Assembly (NCBI GenBank): GCA_002271215.1
Contig: CP018628.1
Coordinates: forward strand, 2,170,001-2,234,000
Direction of reading: 5' to 3'
DNA from: Lelliottia jeotgali
Lineage (GTDB): Bacteria; Pseudomonadota; Gammaproteobacteria; Enterobacterales; Enterobacteriaceae
DNA length: 64,000 nt
Part shown: piece by piece, positions 45,258 to 53,387 of the stretch
How the letters are laid out: every line of letters starts with the position of its first letter
Position numbering within the stretch: the first letter of the stretch is position 1
Made by a program: the position numbers and the translations under genes
The notes under the pieces: generated by a model
Told to the model about the DNA's origin: nothing
The model's database searches: none
The model's input: the letters and a program-made list of their open reading frames with translations, nothing else

Positions 45258-45656
45258 ATGAGTTACGTCACTGAATTTCCCACCGCCGACCCGCAGGAGT
45301 CCGTTGCCCATTTTCTGCGCCGCCTGAGCGTCGAAACCGACTGTGCCGACGTGCACCACGCGCTGGCAAATCATCAGCAGGACTTCGTTTTACTGCACGT
45401 GGTGGGCCGCCCGGAACAATTTGCGCGCCGCCATCTGCCGGGAGCTGTGCATTTACCCTGGTCAGCAATGACCGCCGAAACGATGGCGCAATGGCCGCAG
45501 GATACGTTGTTCGTGGTCTATTGCGCCGGGCCACATTGCAACGGCGCGGATCGGGCGGCGCTGAAGCTCTCCCGCCTGGGCCTGCCAGTCAAAATTATGC
45601 TCGGTGGCATCACCGGCTGGGAAGATGAAAACTTCGCCTTTGCCAGTGAGGATTAA
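45258..45656 (+). CDS. rhodanese-domain protein
   Basis: A 132-aa single-domain rhodanese-like protein. The N-terminal CH2A-like motif is VGRPEQFARRHLPGAVHLPW, and the active-site loop is YCAGPHCNGADRAALKL with the candidate nucleophile C89 and a second cysteine at C94; the loop length fits sulfur transfer rather than phosphatase activity. The C-terminal LGGITGWEDENF is typical. GGAGAA lies before the ATG. It forms a divergon with the FtrA-like regulator gene, so expression probably depends on that regulator. Confidence 0.9.
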   Translation: MSYVTEFPTADPQESVAHFLRRLSVETDCADVHHALANHQQDFVLLHVVGRPEQFARRHLPGAVHLPWSAMTAETMAQWPQDTLFVVYCAGPHCNGADRAALKLSRLGLPVKIMLGGITGWEDENFAFASED

Positions 45657-45730
45657 GTCGAAGATGAATAAAATTCATCACGCATGAAATTTTCTCGTTT
45701 GCTGCAACGCAGGGGTTATGACATCTTTTT

Positions 45731-45754
45731 GGACATATAGCCATCCAGAAGTCT
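45731..45754. promoter_or_regulatory. candidate MetJ box array upstream of the MetE-like gene
   Basis: Three adjacent 8-base units, GGACATAT, AGCCATCC and AGAAGTCT, match the MetJ consensus AGACGTCT at 5, 5 and 7 of 8 positions. Tandem 8-base spacing is the hallmark of MetJ operators. They lie 63-86 bases before the start of a methionine-synthase-like gene. Confidence 0.5.
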
Positions 45755-45816
45755 AAAAGTTCAATTAATGAATTATCACTGTGGGCAATCAATTGCCGGC
45801 AGCAAAGGAGAGAATC

Positions 45817-46920
45817 ATGCAGCGACAACACGCCCCGTACCGTGCCGATGTGGTAGGCAGCTTTTTACGTCCCGACGCGATTAAACAGGCGCGACTGCAG
45901 TTCGCCAGCGGCGAGATTGACGCCGGGCAGCTCCGCGCCGTGGAAAACGATGCGATTCGCCATGTAGTTGAACAGCAATGCGCCTGCGGCCTGCACGTAG
46001 TCACTGACGGAGAGTTCCGCCGCGCGTGGTGGCATTTTGATTTCTTCGACGGTTTGCAGGGCGTGGAGCGCTACGATTCAAACCAGGGCATCCAGTTTAA
46101 CGGCGTTCAGACTAAGGCTCACGGCGTGCGTGTCACCGGCAAACTGGGCTTTGGCGATCATCCGATGCTGGAAGATTTCCGCTATCTGAAAAGCATCAGC
46201 GGTAACGCACAGCCGAAAATGACCATTCCCAGCCCAAGCGTGCTGCATTTCCGTGGTGGGCGTAAAGACATCGACGCGACAGTTTATCCGGAACTGGACG
46301 CTTACTTTGACGATCTGGCGACCACCTGGCGCGATGCTATCCATGCGTTCTATGAAGCGGGCTGCCGCTATCTGCAACTCGACGACACGGTCTGGGCCTA
46401 TCTCTGCTCAGACGATCAGCGCCGCCAGATTACTGAGCGCGGCGACGATGCAGACCAGCTGGCGCGCACCTATGCCCTCGTGTTGAACAAAGCGCTGGAA
46501 GGCAAACCGGAGGATTTGACCATCGGTCTGCACGTGTGTCGCGGCAATTTCCGCTCTACCTGGATCTCCGAAGGCGGCTACGAGCCGGTGGCCGAAGTGC
46601 TTTTCGGCTCCGTTAATGTGGATGCCTTCTTCCTGGAGTACGACAATGACCGCAGCGGGGATTTCGCGCCGCTACGCTTCGTCCGTCCGGGCAAACAGCA
46701 GGTGGTGTTGGGCCTTATCACCACCAAAAACGGCGAGCTGGAAAACCCGGAAGGGGTGAAAGCGCGTCTGGAAGAGGCGGCGCAATACGTGGCGAAAGAG
46801 CAGATTTGCCTCAGCCCGCAGTGCGGTTTTGCCTCAACGGAAGAGGGCAACAGTCTTACCGAAACCCAGCAGTGGGACAAAGTGCGTCTGGTCACGCAAA
46901 TCGCTGACGAAGTCTGGTGA
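45817..46920 (+). CDS. MetE-like cobalamin-independent methionine synthase family protein (YxjG/YxjH type)
   Basis: A 367-aa protein corresponding to the C-terminal catalytic barrel of MetE, as in Bacillus YxjG/YxjH. Zinc ligands are visible as the HxC motif in GLHVCRGN and the cysteine in LSPQCGFA, with the acidic residue in TDGEFRRAWWHFDF; it probably transfers a methyl group to homocysteine from a donor simpler than methyl-tetrahydrofolate triglutamate. ATG at 45817 has AAAGGAGAG upstream; the frame to 45781 is leader. MetJ-like boxes upstream support a place in methionine metabolism. It precedes the urea-transport operon but the gap holds a separate promoter. Confidence 0.88.
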   Translation: MQRQHAPYRADVVGSFLRPDAIKQARLQFASGEIDAGQLRAVENDAIRHVVEQQCACGLHVVTDGEFRRAWWHFDFFDGLQGVERYDSNQGIQFNGVQTKAHGVRVTGKLGFGDHPMLEDFRYLKSISGNAQPKMTIPSPSVLHFRGGRKDIDATVYPELDAYFDDLATTWRDAIHAFYEAGCRYLQLDDTVWAYLCSDDQRRQITERGDDADQLARTYALVLNKALEGKPEDLTIGLHVCRGNFRSTWISEGGYEPVAEVLFGSVNVDAFFLEYDNDRSGDFAPLRFVRPGKQQVVLGLITTKNGELENPEGVKARLEEAAQYVAKEQICLSPQCGFASTEEGNSLTETQQWDKVRLVTQIADEVW

Positions 46921-46927
46921 TTTTTCG

Positions 46928-46964
46928 GGCACAGCGTTGCACTTTATTAATGCAGCGCTGTGCC
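46928..46964. promoter_or_regulatory. NtrC-like enhancer site within a 14-bp dyad, upstream of urtA
   Basis: TGCACTTTATTAATGCA (46938-46954) matches the NtrC site TGCACTATATTGGTGCA at 14 of 17 positions. Its arms extend outward as GGCACAGCGT/GCGCTGTGCC, giving a 14-bp stem with one G-T pair, which could also end the MetE-like transcript although no T run follows. Its centre is about 95 bases upstream of the sigma-54 -12 element, the usual enhancer distance. Confidence 0.65.
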
Positions 46965-47027
46965 ATTCTGAATCGTTAACGCTTTTTTTGCGCCTGTACT
47001 CCCCTGAATTTCCGCCGTTTTCCATTC

Positions 47028-47043
47028 TGGCATCCTTTTTGCT
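47028..47043 (+). promoter_or_regulatory. sigma-54 (RpoN) promoter of urtABCDE
   Basis: TGGCATCCTTTTTGCT matches the consensus TGGCAC-N5-TTGCA/T with one mismatch; the invariant GG and GC are exactly 10 bases apart. The urtA ATG is 80 bases downstream. Confidence 0.82.
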
Positions 47044-47123
47044 CTCCTGAAGCTGACACGTTTGATTCTGCGTCCACATGGTTACGGACGTTTTCGCACA
47101 GCTTTCTTTTCAGGAGTGAAAAT

Positions 47124-48395
47124 ATGCATCGTCGTACCTTCATCAAAGCTTTCGCGCTGTCGGCCTCCGTTGTGGCGATGGGAATGAGTTTCGGCGTTCA
47201 GGCTGCCGATACGATCAAAATCGGTATCATGCACTCGCTCTCCGGCACGATGGCGATCTCCGAAACGCCGCTCAAAGACGTGGCGTTAATGACCATCGAT
47301 GAAATTAACGCCAAAGGCGGCGTGCTGGGTAAACAACTGGAACCGGTTGTTGTTGACCCGGCCTCTAACTGGCCGCTGTTTGCAGAGAAAGCGCGCCAGC
47401 TGTTAAGCCAGGATAAGGTCGCGGCGGTGTTTGGCTGCTGGACTTCCGTCTCGCGTAAATCGGTTCTGCCGGTATTCGAGGAGCTGAATGGTCTGCTGTT
47501 CTATCCTGTCCAGTACGAGGGCGAAGAGATGTCGCCAAACGTGTTCTACACCGGCGCGGCACCAAATCAGCAGGCGATCCCGGCGGTGGAGTATCTGATG
47601 GGTGAAGACGGCGGGAGCGCGAAACGCTTCTTCCTGCTCGGCACGGATTATGTTTATCCGCGCACCACTAACAAAATCCTGCGCGCGTTCCTGCACTCCA
47701 AAGGCGTACAGGACAAAGATATCGAAGAGGTCTACACCCCGTTCGGACACAGCGATTACCAGACCATTGTCGCCAATATCAAGAAATTCTCTGCCGGTGG
47801 CAAAACGGCAGTGGTCTCCACCATCAACGGCGACTCCAATGTTCCCTTCTATAAAGAGCTGGCCAACCAGGGCGTAAAAGCCACGGATGTGCCGGTCGTC
47901 GCGTTCTCGGTCGGAGAAGAGGAACTGCGCGGGATTGATACCAAACCTCTGGTCGGCAATCTGGCGGCATGGAACTACTTCGAGTCCGTCGATAACCCAA
48001 CCAACCAGACCTTTGTCGCGGCGTACAAGGCCTATGCCAAAGCGCACAAACTGCCGAACGCCGATACCGTGGTGACTAACGATCCGATGGAAGCCACCTA
48101 CGTGGGTATCCATATGTGGGCGCAGGCCGTGGAGAAAGCGGGAACCACCGATGTGGATAAAGTGCGCGCGGCGATGGCCGGTCAATCCTTCAAAGCGCCG
48201 TCGGGGTTCACGCTGACGATGGACGCCACCAACCACCATCTGCATAAGCCAGTGATGATTGGCGAAATTGAAGGTGACGGCCAGTTCAACGTTGTCTGGC
48301 AGACCGAAGAGACCGTCCGCGCCCAGCCGTGGAGCCCGTTCATTCAGGGCAACGACAAAAAACCAGACCAGCCGATGAAAACCGCCAGTAACTAA
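47124..48395 (+). CDS. urtA: urea ABC transporter, substrate-binding protein UrtA
   Basis: A 423-aa periplasmic binding protein of the branched-chain amino acid/urea type. The signal MHRRTFIKAFALSASVVAMGM with twin arginines and a hydrophobic core ends near VQA|ADTIKIG. Mature sequence shows UrtA signatures: HSLSGTMAISETPLKDVALM, VFGCWTSVSRKSVLPVFEE, GLLFYPVQYEGEE and GATPNQQ-like GAAPNQQAIPAV. It captures urea for the UrtBC permease. AGGAG lies 7 bases before the ATG. It is first in the five-gene operon and is preceded by a sigma-54 promoter. Confidence 0.96.
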   Translation: MHRRTFIKAFALSASVVAMGMSFGVQAADTIKIGIMHSLSGTMAISETPLKDVALMTIDEINAKGGVLGKQLEPVVVDPASNWPLFAEKARQLLSQDKVAAVFGCWTSVSRKSVLPVFEELNGLLFYPVQYEGEEMSPNVFYTGAAPNQQAIPAVEYLMGEDGGSAKRFFLLGTDYVYPRTTNKILRAFLHSKGVQDKDIEEVYTPFGHSDYQTIVANIKKFSAGGKTAVVSTINGDSNVPFYKELANQGVKATDVPVVAFSVGEEELRGIDTKPLVGNLAAWNYFESVDNPTNQTFVAAYKAYAKAHKLPNADTVVTNDPMEATYVGIHMWAQAVEKAGTTDVDKVRAAMAGQSFKAPSGFTLTMDATNHHLHKPVMIGEIEGDGQFNVVWQTEETVRAQPWSPFIQGNDKKPDQPMKTASN

Positions 48396-48419
48396 GCCTT
48401 AATCGCACGGAGAAAAGCC

Positions 48420-49994
48420 ATGAGCGTAATGCGAATGTTCGTCGCAATAGTCTGGCTTGCCGGTCTGCTGCCAGGGATGGCGCAGGCGTCGGATGCGGAC
48501 ACGTTTGTCGCCGCAAGCCGCAGCCAGCAAACCGCACTGCTGGAAAAGTGGGCTGTTGCCCCGGATGAGAAGCGTCTGCCGCTGTTGCAGGCGCTGCAAA
48601 AAGAGAACCTGTTTGCTGACGGGCAGAAGCACGCTTTTGCCCGCGTGAATGGCGACATGGTGGCGCTGGGGGATTCACCCGCGGCGGAGGGCGACCCGAA
48701 AGCGGTGCGCCTGACCAACCGCCTGCGGGTGCTGGCCTCCGCGGCGCTGGCGACGCATCAGCTTGCAAGTGACAATGTCACGCAACGCAAGGGCGCAGCG
48801 CTACAGTTACAGCGCGAGGCCACACCTGAAATGCTGAATATGTTGCAGCAGCGTCTGCAGGCGGAGAAGGACGAAGGCGTGCGTCAGGCGCTGGAAGTGG
48901 CGCTGGCCAATTTACAGCTCGTCAGCCCAAATGCGGAGGTGCGTTTGCAGGCCATCGAGCTGTTAGCGCACTCATCCGATCCCGAAACGCAGACCCGGCT
49001 GTTGCCGTTCACTCAGGTGCAAACCGAACCCGACGCCCGCGTGCGCGAGGCGGCGGAAAACAGTCTGCGCAAAATCGAGCATCGTCTGTTGATTAGCGAT
49101 CTGCTTGGGCAGGCGTTTATGGGGCTGTCGCTGGGTTCCGTGCTGCTGCTGGCGGCGCTCGGGCTGGCGATCACCTACGGCCTGCTCGGGGTGATCAATA
49201 TGGCCCACGGCGAAATGCTGATGCTCGGGGCGTATTGCACGTGGATGGTTCAGCAGGCGATGGCGCAGTTTATGCCCCAGTGGCTGGCGTTCTACCCGGT
49301 GGTGGCGCTGCCGGTGGCGTTCCTCGTGACCGCCGGAATCGGTATGGCGCTGGAGCGCACCATTATTCGTCATCTTTATGGCCGCCCACTGGAAACTCTG
49401 CTCGCAACCTGGGGCATTAGCCTGATGCTTATCCAGATTGTGCGCATGACCTTTGGCGCGCAGAACCTTGAAGTGGCAAATCCGGCGTGGCTTTCGGGTG
49501 GCGTGCAGGTCTACGCCAATCTGATCCTGCCGTGGAACCGTATCGTGGTGCTGGGCTTTGTGCTGCTGGTGCTGTTCTTCACCTGGCTAATCCTCAACAA
49601 AACGCGGCTAGGGCTGAACGTGCGGGCAGTGACGCAAAACCGCAGCATGGCCGCCTGCTGCGGCGTGCCGACCGGGCGGATCGACATGCTGGCGTTTGGT
49701 CTGGGCTCGGGAATTGCCGGGTTGGGCGGCGTAGCGCTGTCGCAGCTCGGCAACGTCGGGCCGGAACTTGGGCAGGGTTACATCATTGACTCGTTCCTGG
49801 TGGTGGTGCTGGGCGGTGTCGGACAGCTGGCCGGGAGCGTGGCGGCGGCGTTTGGCCTCGGGATCTTCAACAAAATTCTCGAACCGCAAATGGGTGCGGT
49901 GCTCGGTAAAATTCTGATCCTGGTGGCGATTATTCTGTTCATTCAGAAACGCCCGCAGGGACTGTTTGCGCTTAAAGGGAGGGTAACAGACTGA
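48420..49994 (+). CDS. urtB: urea ABC transporter, permease UrtB
   Basis: A 524-aa inner-membrane permease. An N-terminal signal (about residues 1-22) and a helical extracytoplasmic region of about 190 residues, a normal UrtB feature, precede a LivH-type permease of about eight helices beginning LGQAFMGLSLGSVLLLAALGLAITYGLLG. Conserved INMAHGEMLMLGAY and the coupling-loop region VRAVTQNRSMAACCGV are present. It starts 24 bases after urtA and shares one base with urtC (TGATG). Confidence 0.95.
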   Translation: MSVMRMFVAIVWLAGLLPGMAQASDADTFVAASRSQQTALLEKWAVAPDEKRLPLLQALQKENLFADGQKHAFARVNGDMVALGDSPAAEGDPKAVRLTNRLRVLASAALATHQLASDNVTQRKGAALQLQREATPEMLNMLQQRLQAEKDEGVRQALEVALANLQLVSPNAEVRLQAIELLAHSSDPETQTRLLPFTQVQTEPDARVREAAENSLRKIEHRLLISDLLGQAFMGLSLGSVLLLAALGLAITYGLLGVINMAHGEMLMLGAYCTWMVQQAMAQFMPQWLAFYPVVALPVAFLVTAGIGMALERTIIRHLYGRPLETLLATWGISLMLIQIVRMTFGAQNLEVANPAWLSGGVQVYANLILPWNRIVVLGFVLLVLFFTWLILNKTRLGLNVRAVTQNRSMAACCGVPTGRIDMLAFGLGSGIAGLGGVALSQLGNVGPELGQGYIIDSFLVVVLGGVGQLAGSVAAAFGLGIFNKILEPQMGAVLGKILILVAIILFIQKRPQGLFALKGRVTD

Positions 49995-51067
49995 TGAGCC
50001 AGCCGCTGACGTTAACACTGGCGCGTAAGGCGCCGCGCGCGACCCAACTTTTTGGCAGTCTGATCCTCGCCATTCTGCTGGTGCTGCCGTTTCTGGCGCT
50101 GCTTCCGGCCAGCCATCCGCTGGCGGTTTCCACCTGGATGCTGACGCTGGTCGGTAAAATTCTCTGCTACGCCATCGTCGCCGTGGCGCTCGATCTGGTG
50201 TGGGGTTACGCCGGAATGCTGTCGCTTGGACACGGGATTTTCTTTGCTCTCGGCGGTTATGCGATGGGGATGTACCTGATGCGCCAGGCCTCGGGCGACA
50301 GTCTTCCGGCATTTATGTCGTTTCTCTCCTGGAGCGAACTGCCGTGGTTTTGGTGGGGGACTCAGCATTTTGCCTGGGCGATGCTGCTGGTGGTGATGAT
50401 CCCCGGCCTGCTGGCGCTGGTTTTCGGCTGGTTTGCTTTTCGCTCCAAAATCAAAGGGGTCTATTTTTCGATCATGACCCAGGCGCTGACCTACGCGGGG
50501 ATGCTGCTGTTCTTTCGCAATGAAACCGGCTTTGGTGGCAACAACGGGTTTACCGGTTTCACCACGCTGCTGGGCTTTTCGGTGACGGCGACGACAACGC
50601 GTATCGCGCTGTTTCTGGCGACCGTCGCGCTACTGGTGGCGTCACTGGCTGTCGGTTTTGCGCTGGCGAAAAGCAAATTTGGCCGCATTCTGACGGCAGT
50701 GCGTGATGCGGAAAACCGCCTGACGTTTTGTGGTTACGATCCGCGCGGATTTAAGCTGCTGGTGTGGACGCTTTCTGCCGTGCTCTGCGGACTTGCCGGG
50801 GCGCTGTATGTCCCGCAAGTGGGGATTATCAACCCCGGTGAAATGTCGCCGACCAACTCCATTGAAGCGGCCATTTGGGTCGCGCTCGGCGGGCGTGGAA
50901 CCCTGGTCGGCCCGGTGATCGGCGCGGCGCTGGTCAACGGTGCGAAAAGCTACTTTACCGTGGCGATGCCGGAATACTGGCAGTTGTTTCTCGGGCTGAT
51001 TTTTATCGCGGTCACGCTCTTTTTACCGCGCGGCGTGTACGGGCTTTTTCGTAAGGGAGAGAAATAA
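49994..51067 (+). CDS. urtC: urea ABC transporter, permease UrtC
   Basis: A 357-aa LivM-type permease with about ten hydrophobic segments, partner of UrtB. Typical motifs are DLVWGYAGMLSLGHGIFFALGGYAMGMY near residue 67 and the coupling loop LTAVRDAENRLTFCGYDP near 235. Its start overlaps the urtB stop and its stop overlaps the urtD start by one base each, so the operon is translationally coupled. Confidence 0.96.
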   Translation: MSQPLTLTLARKAPRATQLFGSLILAILLVLPFLALLPASHPLAVSTWMLTLVGKILCYAIVAVALDLVWGYAGMLSLGHGIFFALGGYAMGMYLMRQASGDSLPAFMSFLSWSELPWFWWGTQHFAWAMLLVVMIPGLLALVFGWFAFRSKIKGVYFSIMTQALTYAGMLLFFRNETGFGGNNGFTGFTTLLGFSVTATTTRIALFLATVALLVASLAVGFALAKSKFGRILTAVRDAENRLTFCGYDPRGFKLLVWTLSAVLCGLAGALYVPQVGIINPGEMSPTNSIEAAIWVALGGRGTLVGPVIGAALVNGAKSYFTVAMPEYWQLFLGLIFIAVTLFLPRGVYGLFRKGEK

Positions 51068-51864
51068 TGCAGCCAGCCGAAGGACTTTTTACTCGTCAGT
51101 TGCCCGGCGACCGTTTTCGCGACCAGACCGATCCCGTGCTCCAGCTGGAATCGATAAACGTCAATTTCGATGGCTTTCAGGCGCTGACGGATCTGTCGCT
51201 GAACATCGGCGTCGGGGAGTTACGCTGCGTCATCGGCCCGAACGGTGCCGGGAAAACTACGCTAATGGATGTGATCACCGGGAAAACACGTCCCCAGAGT
51301 GGGCGGGCGATTTACGATCAGTCTATCGATTTAACAGCGCTGGAACCGGCGGCGATTGCACGCCTGGGCATCGGGCGTAAGTTCCAGAAACCGACGGTGT
51401 TCGAAGCGCTGACGGTATGGGAAAACCTCGAGCTGGCGATGAAGGGCGACAAGTCTGTCTGGGCCAGCCTGCGCGCGCGGCTGACGTCGGAGCAGAGCGA
51501 CCGTATCAGCGAGATGTTAACGCTTCTGCGTCTGAGTGCCGAGCGCGATCGCTGCGCCGGAATGCTCTCGCACGGTCAAAAACAGTTTCTTGAAATCGGC
51601 ATGCTGCTGGTGCAGGAGCCGCATTTGCTGCTGCTCGATGAACCTGCCGCCGGGATGACCGATGCGGAAACGGAGTATTCGGCAGAACTTTTTCGCACGC
51701 TCGCCGGGAAACACTCGCTGATGGTGGTGGAGCACGATATGGGTTTTGTTGAAACCATCGCCGATCACGTCACCGTTTTGCATCAGGGACGAGTACTGGC
51801 GGAAGGCTCGCTGCGGGAAGTGCAGGCCAACGAGCAGGTGATTGAAGTCTATCTGGGACGCTAA
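51067..51864 (+). CDS. urtD: urea ABC transporter, ATPase UrtD
   Basis: A 265-aa ATP-binding protein of LivG type. The Walker A is GPNGAGKTT at residues 57-65, the signature is LSHGQKQFLEIG near 173, and Walker B is LLLLDEPAAGM near 195, followed by the switch histidine in VVEHDMGFV. It pairs with UrtE to drive urea import through UrtBC. An N-terminal stretch of about 25 residues before the ABC core is usual for UrtD. Confidence 0.97.
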   Translation: MQPAEGLFTRQLPGDRFRDQTDPVLQLESINVNFDGFQALTDLSLNIGVGELRCVIGPNGAGKTTLMDVITGKTRPQSGRAIYDQSIDLTALEPAAIARLGIGRKFQKPTVFEALTVWENLELAMKGDKSVWASLRARLTSEQSDRISEMLTLLRLSAERDRCAGMLSHGQKQFLEIGMLLVQEPHLLLLDEPAAGMTDAETEYSAELFRTLAGKHSLMVVEHDMGFVETIADHVTVLHQGRVLAEGSLREVQANEQVIEVYLGR

Positions 51865-51873
51865 GGAGCCATC

Positions 51874-52572
51874 ATGCTACAGGTGAATGAACTGAATCAG
51901 TATTACGGTGGCAGCCACATTTTGCGCGGCGTGAGCTTTGACGCGCCGGGCGGGGAAGTGACCTGTTTGCTCGGGCGTAACGGCGTGGGGAAAACCACGC
52001 TGCTTAAATGTCTGATGGGGCTGATTCCGGCACGCAGCGGGGAGATTGTCTGGCAGGGGAAAACGATTACCCATGCGAAACCGCATCACCGGGTGCAGTC
52101 CGGCGTGGCGTATGTCCCGCAGGGACGCGAGATTTTTCCGCGCCTCACGGTGGAAGAAAATTTGCTGCTGGGGCTATCGCGCTTTACGGCGCGGGAAGCG
52201 AAAAGCGTTCCGGAGGATATCTGGCAGCTGTTTCCGGTATTGAAAGAGATGAAGCACCGGCGCGGTGGCGATCTTTCGGGCGGGCAGCAGCAGCAGTTGG
52301 CGATCGGCCGCGCGCTGGCGAGCCGTCCGCAGCTGTTAATTCTCGATGAGCCGACGGAGGGGATTCAGCCCTCGGTGATCAAAGAGATTGGCGTGGTGAT
52401 CCGCCAGCTCGCCAGCCGGGGGGATATGGCGATTTTGCTGGTGGAACAGTTCTATGATTTTGCGGCGGAACTGGCGGATAACTACCTGCTGATGTCACGC
52501 GGGAGCATCATCCAGCGTGGTCGCGGAGAAAATATGGAACAGGAAGGCGTGCGCGGTCTGGTGGCGATCTAG
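51874..52572 (+). CDS. urtE: urea ABC transporter, ATPase UrtE
   Basis: A 232-aa ATP-binding protein of LivF type. Walker A is GRNGVGKTT at residues 34-42, the signature is [15 protein letters not shown], Walker B is [14 protein letters not shown], and the histidine-loop position reads LLVEQF, the LivF/UrtE variant with glutamine in place of histidine. AAGGAG precedes the start 9 bases after urtD. It is the last urt gene; no urease or urea amidolyase gene follows in the window. Confidence 0.97.
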   Translation: MLQVNELNQYYGGSHILRGVSFDAPGGEVTCLLGRNGVGKTTLLKCLMGLIPARSGEIVWQGKTITHAKPHHRVQSGVAYVPQGREIFPRLTVEENLLLGLSRFTAREAKSVPEDIWQLFPVLKEMKHRRGGDLSGGQQQQLAIGRALASRPQLLILDEPTEGIQPSVIKEIGVVIRQLASRGDMAILLVEQFYDFAAELADNYLLMSRGSIIQRGRGENMEQEGVRGLVAI

Positions 52573-52586
52573 GGTTATTGTATTTT

Positions 52587-52610
52587 GATATGTTATATTA
52601 TAACATTCGC
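52587..52610. promoter_or_regulatory. Zur box upstream of zinT
   Basis: The perfect 17-base palindrome ATGTTATATTATAACAT at 52590-52606 with GAT before it and TCGC after it matches the enterobacterial Zur consensus GAAATGTTATA-N-TATAACATTTC at nearly all positions. It lies 30 bases before the zinT start, so zinc-loaded Zur should repress zinT. Confidence 0.9.
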
Positions 52611-52640
52611 ATTCTCATAACATGGAGTGAGGATCGCACG

Positions 52641-53282
52641 TTGGCTTTACACATTGGAAAATTTGCAATGACTCTGGGGGCGCTGCTGGTCAGCGGCCAG
52701 CTGTTTGCCCACTCGCACGGCCATCAGATGACCGAAGCGGAACAAAAAGCGGCAAACGGGATATTTGAAGATAAAGACGTTAAGGACCGTAAGCTCTCTG
52801 ACTGGGACGGCACCTGGCAGTCGGTTTATCCTTTCTTGCTGGACGGTTCGCTTGATCCGGTATTTAAAAAGAAAGTCGAAAAAGACGCCAGTAAATCGTT
52901 CGAGGAAGTGAAAGCCTATTACCGTAAGGGCTACGCTACGGATGTGGAAACCATCGGCATTGAAAATAACGTGATGGAATTCCACACCGGCAAATCGGTG
53001 GCGAGCTGTCAGTATGATTACAGCGGCTACAAGATCCTGACCTACGCATCAGGCAAGAAGGGCGTGCGTTACCTGTTTGAATGTAAAGACGCCAGTTCGA
53101 AAGCGCCGAAATTTGTCCAGTTCAGCGATCATACCATCGGCCCGCGCGCCTCGGCGCATTTCCATATCTTTATGGGCAACACCTCGCATGAAGCCTTACT
53201 GAAAGAGATGGACAACTGGCCGACCTATTACCCGAACGAGATGTTTAAGAAGCAGGTGGTGGAGGAGATGTTGCACCATTAA
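52641..53282 (+). CDS. zinT: zinc/cadmium-binding periplasmic protein ZinT, TTG start
   Basis: A 213-aa homologue of E. coli ZinT (216 aa), a lipocalin-like periplasmic chaperone that passes zinc to ZnuA. A TTG start with GAGGAT 6 bases upstream gives a proper signal peptide ([23 protein letters not shown] cleaved before HSHGHQ); the frame upstream crosses the Zur box, and the next ATG at 52668 would truncate the signal. The His-rich mature N-terminus and the zinc-site histidines in [11 protein letters not shown] are present. Preceded by a Zur box 30 bases away and followed by a REP pair. Confidence 0.95.
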   Translation: MALHIGKFAMTLGALLVSGQLFAHSHGHQMTEAEQKAANGIFEDKDVKDRKLSDWDGTWQSVYPFLLDGSLDPVFKKKVEKDASKSFEEVKAYYRKGYATDVETIGIENNVMEFHTGKSVASCQYDYSGYKILTYASGKKGVRYLFECKDASSKAPKFVQFSDHTIGPRASAHFHIFMGNTSHEALLKEMDNWPTYYPNEMFKKQVVEEMLHH

Positions 53283-53292
53283 GCCGTGTTTT

Positions 53293-53367
53293 GCCGGGTG
53301 GCGGCTTCGCCTTACCCGGCCTACAAAACCCTGGAACGTAGGCCCGGTAAGCACAGCGCCACCGGGC
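53293..53367. repeat. paired REP/BIME palindromes, copy 4
   Basis: GCCGGGTGGCGGC...ACCCGGC (53293-53320) and GCCCGGT...ACCGGGC (53342-53367) between convergent zinT and ydeE. Same family as the copies near 3, 17 and 57.7 kb. Confidence 0.8.
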
Positions 53368-53387
53368 ATTTCAGACCGCACCAGCCA

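Noticed and set aside
46928..46964. The dyad before urtA as a plain terminator of the MetE-like gene
   Set aside because: There is no T run after it and its centre matches an NtrC site at the right distance from the sigma-54 promoter; both roles remain possible, but the enhancer reading is preferred.
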